Shown piece after piece: positions 49,401 through 58,400 of a stretch of 64,000 bases of DNA. Every line of letters starts with the position of its first letter. Position 1 is the stretch's first letter. Origin of the DNA: Branchiostoma lanceolatum (lineage: Eukaryota; Chordata; Leptocardii; Amphioxiformes; Branchiostomatidae); assembly GCF_035083965.1 (NCBI RefSeq), contig NC_089727.1, positions 12,219,501-12,283,500 on the forward strand, in the 5' to 3' direction. Below the pieces are notes generated by a model that searched no databases, was not told where the DNA came from, and was given only the letters and a program-made list of their open reading frames with translations. Position numbers and translations under genes: made by a program.

Positions 49401-49964
49401 GCGTATCGTTACGCATAAATGATCCTACACTAACCATCAACATCCTAATACAGTCGTTTCGTCAACGATCGACCAAGATCAATGTCACCATTTTCCAGGG
49501 CTTGGATCAGTTGCTTGGATGCTAATTTTGATATCTATCGGGAAAAGGGAACTGAAAAAAGCCTGGGTAACAAACCCTTTTAGGCTGATCGGCCGATATT
49601 ATGTTTCACGAGAGGTCACGATATCACGTCTAACTAATTAGACAATTGTCCTAAGGCAGTTATGGCTTTATCGTACAAAATTCAGGGGTCTTGTGACAGA
49701 AAAGGTTGTCGACGGTTGGTTCTGTTATATCTTTGCTGAAGATCTCAGAAGAACAAAACTCGCACGACGTATTTGACCGCGCCTTATAGAAATACATTGA
49801 CACAATCTACAAACCTGCAGCTCAGCAATCGTTGTGGCGACTCCCAAGCTACGTAAAACCTCTCCCAGTTCGTCTGACGTGACACAGCCACTACCGTCCC
49901 GATCGAACAGGGAAAACACGTCCTTCAACTCTGCGATTTTGTCCTCTGTGAGTGTGTCCGCCAT
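46417..49964 (-). CDS. Calmodulin-like protein, copy B (3 exons, proximal terminal exon)
   Basis: Exons 49964-49815, 47833-47689 and 46571-46417 (150+145+155 nt) encode 149 residues. The EF loops [36 protein letters not shown] and [12 protein letters not shown] are all intact; the C-terminus is EFYEMMTKT. The start [15 protein letters not shown] aligns with the calmodulin N-terminus. Splice sites are CTGCAG/GTTTGT, CAG/GATATG, AATG/GTAATG and CTGCAG-type acceptors. A second first exon lies upstream (52528-52379) and a second terminal exon downstream (45661-45507), and only one middle exon lies between them. This unit may therefore be one isoform of a composite locus. No AATAAA or ATTAAA is visible between this terminal exon and the next one (45.66-46.42 kb), which argues for shared 3' end formation further on. 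Confidence 0.87.
48320..48420 (+). mobile_element. Possible non-LTR 3' end fragment
   Basis: TTGTAGAACAGATTGTTTAT, later TTGAGCAATAATAAAGTTCA, followed by short repeats resembles 3' ends of LINE copies. In intron 1 of calmodulin-like copy B. Confidence 0.3.
49643..49791. mobile_element. CGTCGTA-end MITE fragment
   Basis: GTACAAAATTCAGGGGTCTT, TGTGACAGAAAAGG and CTCGCACGACGTATTTGACC parallel the 31.9 kb copy; the left end is missing. It ends about 25 bases before the donor end of the 49.9 kb first exon. Confidence 0.45.
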
Positions 49965-50013
49965 TCTCCTAGCACTTAACCGGTGAAACTGAACTTGTTC
50001 TACTGCTACTGCT

Positions 50014-50024
50014 CTCTTATATGG
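50014..50024 (-). promoter_or_regulatory. TATA / CArG-like box upstream of the 49.9 kb first exon
   Basis: The minus strand reads CCATATAAGAG about 50-60 bases before the ATG at 49964. The TATAAGAG part is a plausible TATA box with a start near 49990. CCATATAAGA is one base away from the serum-response (CArG) consensus CC(A/T)6GG. Expression in muscle would fit such a site, but that is inference. Confidence 0.35.
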
Positions 50025-51668
50025 TAAGGTCCCGCCTAGGCTTGTACAGCTAGCTTCCACGTAAGCCTTCCTTTCTAGACGCGTATGACAGAGATGACCA
50101 CTATATTAATCATAGGGAGTTGCCTTCAAAATATTTGTGAGTGAGCCACGCGGATGAAAACCCGCTCTGACCCGTTCTTGAGCTGTTTTATGTGGGCATT
50201 CTGGTTTCCGTTTACTAGGTTAGCGTTTAAATTTCTCACAAACCGTCATAGGAATAATTACAGTATCTTGTGACAAGTTCAGTGACTGAAAGATAGTCCG
50301 CATTGCGTATATCTGGATCGTCCCAGACTTAGTAAGTCATGATGTGGTCGTGTGTACGTGTGCCATCTGCGTTTGACCGGTTTGATTTGGTCTCCGTTAG
50401 ACGAGACTGGAGACTGAAAAAAAATAACTCAGCAAGATCTCCTATGTTCTACTATTGGGTCAGTTTTAGTCGTCACTTTCAGTCGATCTTGTCTCAATCT
50501 TTTTGTTTCTGGCTAAGGGAGATGAGATGCTGTCTCAGTCCCACTCAGGGAACCCGTAATCTTGTGGTAGCCATCGGGTCTTGCTACGTGGTGACCATTG
50601 GGCAAGTAGTTCAGTGTCTGGGGACAGTCTCTAGTCCTTGCACCGAGCAAATTCGATATAAAAATATTGAGTATATAACTTGGCTTTATCCCAACAGGAC
50701 AGTTTAAAAACTAAACCTTCTCCAATTTTCCTAGTATTTTTCAGCCCCCAAAGGACTCCGGTGGAGACCGACTCAAACCGGTTAACGTACAAGGCGAGTT
50801 CCAATGTTCAATTGTCGGCATTCGTGATCTTCGAACCAATGGCACTAGCAGACACACCCAAGTGCTTTGCATCAAGGTGACGATAATGTTCCATCAAACG
50901 ACGTTGTTCAGTTTTTATAATCCATAATAAGTCTACAAATATATTTTTCAACGACTGCAGTGAGAAAAACATTGCAGTGGAACACGGAGTTGGCTCTAAT
51001 GGCAACATGTTTCTTGGGACAACTTCCGGGCCTGTCCGTCCGATGTTGCTCATGACGTCACCATGGCACACAGGGGTCTATATTAAAGCTGACAGCTCGA
51101 GTTGTAAAGATGAGACTCTTAAAAATTTTACACTCTATAATGTAACATAAAACGACCCGGGTGACCATTTTGAATCCGCGAGAGATTTATATCGTTAAGT
51201 ACCAGGAATAGAATATTTTGGCTGTTTTATGCGTAACACTGCTTAAAAAAGCTTTTATGGTGTTATAAACAGTGTTAGTATTTGTCTATGACTTCCATGA
51301 TCTTATAAGACGTAAAGTTTGACGTTGTGGACTGTCAGAAAGGCATTACGATTGCTATCCCAACATCTGCTTAGATAAGGGGAGGAGTAATTTTCCATTT
51401 GTGGCGGTCCCTTTTTGGCGGGGTGCTTGATATGGTCTCTGTTTACAAGGTCCACCCGCTCCAACCCAAACACTTACAGCGGTGGCACCACCCGGCCTTA
51501 AACACCGACATCAGGTCTTTATATCAAATCCTGCTTTGGACATGTAAATAATGCATCTGTCAGACTGATCGACCAAGCAGATCTATGACTACGTCTTGTT
51601 TTGTCTGTGTTTCTGCAGCGTTTTCTATCTTACTCTTGTGGTACAGATTGTCAAAAACGTACACCACT

Positions 51669-51690
51669 AGAGTAGAGTAGAGTAGAGTAT
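51669..51690. repeat. (AGAGT)n microsatellite
   Basis: Four AGAGT units. Confidence 0.85.
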
Positions 51691-52378
51691 GACTAGAAAT
51701 CAAAAAGACGCGAAAAATACGTTGAAGCCATACATCTGCTTGAAGACTGCTCTCGGCCGTCTTCCTTCGTCATACAGTACAAGACTGTAATGCACTTTCG
51801 AATATCATAACCCCCGTACAGAGGTCACGTTGTTTGTGTGCGTTTGATAGTCAGAACATTAAACGATGATAAAGTAATGGATTGTTTTTCTTAAGAGGCC
51901 TTCAAAAAATTCAGTACAGTTCGTGGAATTTTGGTTGATGACGATGGTACCAACATGATGTATAACGATACGTTTTAAACCAACTTTTAATCGTTAATTA
52001 TTATTTCTCCGTACGAGCACTCCTGGAATGTCAGCTATGTTTGCGAGGCACGCACTACAACAAGACCAAGCAATGTGTGTAAACAAACATCTCCATCTAA
52101 CCCTCATGTGGTTCATCTTCCACATCCTTTCGAGTATCTATTTTTACGTTCGGGCACAACTGGTCCCACTTGGTACCAAAATCTCTTTTTAAAAGCTACT
52201 GTTTTTGATAACCCATCATGTGTTATCTCACAGTCTCCTGTCGTTGTTAGGACACAGTGGGCGATGTCTAGGTTGACATTTCAAGAGGTAATATAAAGAA
52301 TGCTTTATATAGATGAGTTGGGGCACTGATGGTGGATAGATACTTCATAAAGCAGCAGTATCTTACAGTAACACTCAC

Positions 52379-52528
52379 CTGAAGTTCTGCTACTGACGCG
52401 GATTTGCCAAGGCCTCTTAGAACACTGCCTAACTCTTTCGTGGAGATATATCCGTTTCCGTCCAAGTCAAACAGAGAGAACACATCCTTGAATTCCGCAA
52501 TCTGCTCCTCCGTTAGAACGTCCGCCAT
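52379..52528 (-). CDS. Alternative (upstream) first exon of calmodulin-like copy B
   Basis: A 150-nt exon from ATG (52528) to a consensus donor (CTTCAG/GTGAGTGT) encodes 50 residues starting [20 protein letters not shown] with EF loop [12 protein letters not shown]. The phase matches all middle exons of the cluster. No middle or terminal exon is recognisable between 52379 and the next first exon at 49964, so it must splice to the middle exon at 47833-47689, skipping the 49.9 kb first exon, or else be an orphan. The region just upstream lacks a TATA box, unlike the 49.9 kb exon. Confidence 0.72.
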
Positions 52529-53831
52529 TTTGAAGGCCCCCCGCGCAACGTTCCCGGGAATTTACGGTGCGGCGACTACAGATGTCTGCGTCCTGTCACA
52601 TCCACGAGACCGGCCTTCCCGTCCTTTCCTTACTTCCGGTGACAAACGTTTGTCCTGATACACAAAATTCCTCCGATAACAGACTTCCTACAAATGGAAG
52701 GAGCAGCTTTGTTGAAGGTTTTTCCCCCAAGTGACAATTCCGGCAATGCCCACCTAACACGCGCACCTCCCGAAAATAGTGAGTTGTGTCAAGGCGACGT
52801 GACAGACACTGAACTTTCCACCGTGTTGTTTCAGTTGGCGTCTGTGCTATCGTATTACCGGGATGGCACTAGGAAAAGGGTCACCTAAAACCGGCATCAA
52901 ATACTTGTTGTACATATAATATCATCTACACTTGCTATGCGAGATATATGCATAATGTGTAGAGGGTCTATCCATGATGAGGTCATGTGAGTTGAACTTA
53001 ATTTCTGGTACATTTCAGAAACGGTGCAAACGTCATCAACGCGAATGTCGGTGAGCATGCGCAGTGGGTCCGTGTCAGTGAGAGTGACGGGTTCAGATAA
53101 AAGAACCCCCTGACTCCCGCGGTATTTGTGGTGCTTAACAAGACATAGAGACAAGACAAGCAGCGATATTTGGTGTCACGTAGCCTAGCTGCCATCTAGC
53201 TGCTGTTTGTCTGTATACAGTTGAATCCAAAACAGGCTACCAAAGAAAAACGCAGAACGACAGAAACGATACGTGTCCATATGGATGAACTTGCCTAGAA
53301 TACAACCTCACCCAAAATGGCCTGATAAGTTTACTCTGAATCTTCAAACGACACTGAGGTTACAAGAACATTGCAAGACGGAGTATTCAGAGACTGTATT
53401 ACAATCCAAAGCAATCTCTGTCCATCTAAAGGATGAACTCACTTGGGTCGTAACGGGTTTTCCCCCTCAAATATGAGTCCAATGACAGCGAGTCTACATA
53501 CCAGTGATAGTTATCTGACAGGAACCTTTAAAGCACGTTCCAACGGATTTCTTCAGCAACATCGCTGCGGTTTAGGGCAGAGGATTTAGAACATTTAAAG
53601 CTAAAGATATTTACCTTTGATGAAGAATGGAACAAAGTGGTAGTTCCCATTGAGTCAAGCTTTTCAATTTTACTAAATGGAAACGTAATGTTTTGTCCGA
53701 TGAACAAGAAAGCAACCAATGCGGCAACAAAAAAGCAACGCAGTTAAAAACACAATAACCCCCTTTGACCAAGTTGGCAAAGAGAGTAATCCATTGACCA
53801 AGGATTTTAGAGTGTATATCCTAAATGTTGC

Positions 53832-53870
53832 TTGTTTGTTTGTTTGTTTGTTTGTTTGTTTGTTTGTTTG
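53832..53870. repeat. (TTTG)n microsatellite
   Basis: About ten tandem TTTG units. Confidence 0.9.
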
Positions 53871-54179
53871 TATACCTTTTATTCAGTCATGAAGACCTCA
53901 AAGCGACCTGCATGTCGCTTTTCGTTAAGGTCCAGAAAGAAGTTGTAAACCTTCACCGCTTGAAAAAGCAATGAAAATCCGAAGCCATACGTCTGCTTGG
54001 AGATCGGAGTGTTAAACCAGTTCGATGATGTAACCTGATACCACTGCAAATTTCCATATATCCCTTCTTACGTTACATCAGCTATGGGCGGAGTCAGGGA
54101 CTCGGTAACGCTATCCTCTGGGGGTTAACAAAGCAACACAGTTGTCAGAGTCGTTCCCGGGAGCTGGTTCTCAAGTCGC

Positions 54180-54440
54180 AAGGTGGTCTTGTGGCTAGGA
54201 TTGTTGACATAGAATCGAAAGGTTCTTGGTTCGAATCCTAGCAGGTCCCAATGCCGTGCTCTTGTAAAAGGCAGTTAACACTTATTTTCGACTCAGATGA
54301 AAATGAGCACTAGTGCCTATCTATCGGTTAGGGACGTCCTCTCAGATGGGACGTAAAGCCGGAGGCCCTGTGTATGGGAGAGCCACGCCTCGCACGTTAA
54401 AGATCCCACCACACTTATCGAAAAGATTAAAGGTTCATTC
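54180..54440 (+). mobile_element. tRNA-derived SINE
   Basis: An A-box-like TGGCTAGGATTG (about 54192) and a perfect B box GGTTCGAATCC (54228-54238) head the element. The body reads GGGACGTAAAGCCGGAGGCC ... GCACGTTAAAGATCCCACCA and recurs at 25.4 kb. The tRNA-like head does not fold as a functional tRNA with an acceptor stem that I can see. Confidence 0.65.
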
Positions 54441-55403
54441 TGGTGCGAATGGATCAAACCTGATGTACACAACTTGTATATTACGCTTGAAGGCGGGAAC
54501 AAAACAAAAACAAAAGAAGATCAAAAATAAAGACCCTCTGAAAACTATTCTCCTACGAAGACCCCACGCCCTAAGTCCGCTAGACGCGTGTTGGGGTCTG
54601 CGCAGGAGAATGTTGAAAACTGCGTGACAGATTCTTTGCCGTCACTATCAACATGATGGTGTAATGATGTCTTTCTGATCTGAGGCATCTAACTATGATA
54701 TTGAGACAAATCATAGAGATATTCCAACTGACGAGAACCAGCCTGTTTGTTGTTTTAACAGTTTTATAATATGTTTTTATTCACATGTATTCCACATTAG
54801 ATTTGATATTACAAATGCAACCATAACCTTAGGATGAATAGTATTGGAAGCTAAAATGTATTTGATAAAGGGTAAAAAGCCACTTTGTGAGGTTAAGCTG
54901 TTGTTGCAACGTTGATTCGTCAATTCGCATCGCAGCGTTCAAGTTGTGAAACAACGGCCCCTGTTAGTCTGTAAGATCAGGCATAGGCCAAGCGTTAGCG
55001 TTTCATTCAATCTTATCACACCATTACTGTATACATGTATTGTCGGCCAACCAAGACAAGTTCATCAAGCTATGACGCGTTTTGAGGCAGGTGAAGGTGT
55101 TGCAAAGCGGTTGCACTTAGTGGAAAAATCGCTTCCAACGCTTGATACATTGTAGCGTCGCACTCAGAATCCTGGGCTCTACCGAGTTTCAGTGCACTGC
55201 AAATAATTTCGAATCGTCCAGCATGAAGAAGAGTTCCTCATCATTGTTGTCAACAATAATGTATTGCAAACGTTTCAGCCAATTTCATCCAAGTCCATAC
55301 ATTGTAGCATCACCATCAAAAGTATGGATGTATGGCGAGTAATCCTCAAGGGTCCTCAATTTTTTACAAAGCAGCGTTCGTGATATGGACGAATTGCAAC
55401 GTT

Positions 55404-58400
55404 TCATCCAATTTTGTACATTGTGGTGTAGAACTCCTCGAAGTTGATATGGCCGTCCCCATCGCTGTCCGCCTCGTCTATCATCTCGTCAACTTCCTCG
55501 TCTGTCAGTTTCTCCCCCAGGTTCGCCATCACTACCCGCAGCTCGGACGCCGTGATGAAACCTGAAACATCAGAAGAGGACACTTGTCGTCACGTGGCTA
55601 TGACGTAATCTAGCTGTCACCATGCTGGTTGGTTGGTTGGTTGGTTGGTTGGTTGGTTAGGTTCGCTGATGAAGCCATTATGTAAGAAATGTTTCAAGCA
55701 GTTCATTTCGTCATCACTACCCGCAGCTCGGACGCCGTGATGAAACCTGAAACCTCAAACGACAGGACGCTTGTAGTCACGTGAGCATGACGTAATCTAC
55801 CTGCCGCCATGTTGATTGGTTAAAGCAAAAGACTTCATCACTGTCTGCAGCTCGGCGGACGCACCTCCAAGGAACAGTAAGGGGGTCAAGGAAGAGGGGA
55901 AACCAGAGGAAGAAATGGGAAGATAGAGCAAGGAGAGGACAGGAAAGAACTTTTCTGCAACATCGGCACTAACACAGAACCAAGGAGGATGGAGACAGCT
56001 GTTACACCACTCTATCATGCAGCACCCACGGACAAGAGTGACCGGCGACCATGGCCCACCCCACTAAGGTAGAAGGCACGCTAAACAACGACATTATGCG
56101 AGATAAAGAAAAATTGCAGCGTTTTCTCGAAAATTGTTATGAGCTTGGAGTCCGCGAGAACTTCACATTTAGACCATGGATATGGCAATTTATACTCTTT
56201 GTGTCCTTATTTTGCGCATATACTAGTAGTCTTTTTGTTGACGATTCTGATGTTTTTGAAGATCTGAATGAAAATGTATAACTATAAAGAGAGTCCGCAG
56301 TCGGCTGGAAATATATAAGTTTACTTTAATGAGCATAACTGTCTTAGCAGTCATACAAAAAACGATAACGTTACCATAATACCATAGCATTGCACAAAGG
56401 CCATGCGTTTTGATACATTCTTATATGTTAAGATACTAACTTAATATGTGTTAACATATTACTGGAAAAGACGAACACGTTGGAGACAGGCAGGAATAGG
56501 AACAGCTGAATATTCGGACGCCTTGGGTGATTTTTCACTGCCAGATAGCGCAGGTTTGATTTGGTGTGCCATAATATTGTATACGGTGAAAATGGTTTAT
56601 CAATAGCTTTTCTCGTTAGTCATATAGTTCAGTGACACGGCCTGTCCTTATTTGGGAGGTGTTAGCATAGCGTGAACGGCTGAGGTGCTAGGCGCAAATT
56701 TGTGATGGTGACGTATTGGGTAATATTTCACATTGGCAATGTGCGCTGGGAAATTTCAAAGCGTGGCATGTCGTTCTTAATCGCCTAGCAGATGTATGGC
56801 TTTGTCTTGTTTGGTTTCCGTCTTTTGATACTGATATTCTGTGATTTATATCTGACACCATTAAAGGTTGGGGTTGGAGGCAACAGGCAGAAGGAGAATG
56901 GACGCATCAGTTGAGAGACGTACCAAAACAAGCCCAAGCAATACATCTGGTCGGATTTGAGTTTATGCACGCACTCTTTTGCTCATTTCTCAGTTACTTG
57001 TCAAAAGTCTATTTTACATTCCCACTATCATAGCTAAACATTCACATCCCCTTTTAAGGTAGCAGAACACAGTATTTCAGCAATGGATTTACATGGTTAA
57101 AGGACCCCAAATTGAGAAGCTTCGACGCTTCAAAATGTACAAGGGTGCACCAGAAAGGTACAAAAATCTAATAATTCGGAGTTCAGGATACAAAACAAAT
57201 AACTAAAGGTTGCCAGCTCGATCGTTCTGTTTTGACGCCCTCTTCTAAACAACGCTAAGCGGTGGTTATGTGAACTGCAGCCGGCCTACAGAAGTAGGCG
57301 GTAACGGTATTTCAGGGCAAATTTACGAATATTATAAGCAAATTTATGTAGTCTCAAAACTGACGTATTCTTCTGTCATTCAGCACTATGTGTGCCCCGC
57401 TGACGTGCACAGAAGAAACTCTACGGCCTTTTAAAGTACTGTGACGCACTACTTTATACCCGGACGTCTAGTTGATACGAGGGTCGCGGATAAATACTGT
57501 GTTCTGCGACCTTAACCCTCAATGTGCAAGAAGAAGACAATATTCTCACTACCCTGTATACCAGACTATAGTCAGGGCTTACAGGTCAGATCTTTGGCTG
57601 CCCGCCTCGGATCTACAAGTCACCAATGATAAAAGAAACTCTGCCCGCCCCCTGAGAAAGGCCCTGAGAAAGGCCATGAGACCAGGCAACCGAGGAGATG
57701 GCCGGTGTTTGCTAATCTCCAAGCATATCTATAGGTTGCATCAAGACCGTATCAAACTGGCAGAGAAAGTACGTTTTGCTATACAAGCTCCCGGTCTTCC
57801 AGTTGGATACGGTCTTTGCAATCCATTGGGCCTGGTTGGAGGTTAGGTGTTTGCCTCCTCTGCAGACTCTGCGCGAGTTGGTCTCTTTTTGTTTATAACG
57901 TGCTTTCTTCTGATGGCATATCGATTTTTTAAATTTTTGTACGCAGTTTTTCGTGGCAGCCAACGAGAAAAAAGCACTTTACCACACCACCACCCCAGCC
58001 CGAGTCGTAGAGTCTGCTAAGGAGACCAACGTTTGTAACGTTAGGCCCTGGTAATACTCTGGCACCCCCGGGTAACATTCTCCTACCATTTCCGTCCTTG
58101 TCGAAGACTCTGAAAGCCTCCCTGATCTCCTTCTCGCTGTCCGACTCCTGCTGCTTTTTGGACATGACGAGCAGGAATTCTGGGAAGTCTATCGTGCCAC
58201 TGCCGTCATGATCCATCTCGTTTATCATGTCCTGTGAGGAAGAATACAATTTTTCTTTCAATATTACAGGAGAGTGGCTAATCTAGAGATTAGCCTGACA
58301 TGTTTGAAGCTGTTACGGTCTAATTTCCAAGCAGATGTTGGGTGGACAATTATCACGTTTTCTGCCAGTGGGAGTCCTCGATGTTACCTCTGTTGGGTAT

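Larger units (their letters stand above)
52529..55403. other. Region between calmodulin-like first exon (52.5 kb) and copy D terminal exon
   Basis: No EF-hand exon is visible in either strand. It contains a (GTTT)n run (53832-53870), a foldback-end motif (CGTCTGCTTGGAGATC near 53987), and a tRNA-derived SINE (about 54180-54440). Confidence 0.55.

Noticed and set aside
49964..52379. Missing middle and terminal exons for the 52.5 kb first exon
   Set aside because: I looked for the conserved DFPEF and ITASELR coding blocks on both strands in this interval and saw none; a strongly diverged exon cannot be excluded.
54190..54260. Possible tRNA gene (A and B boxes)
   Set aside because: The head continues into a repeated SINE body and I see no full cloverleaf with acceptor stem.
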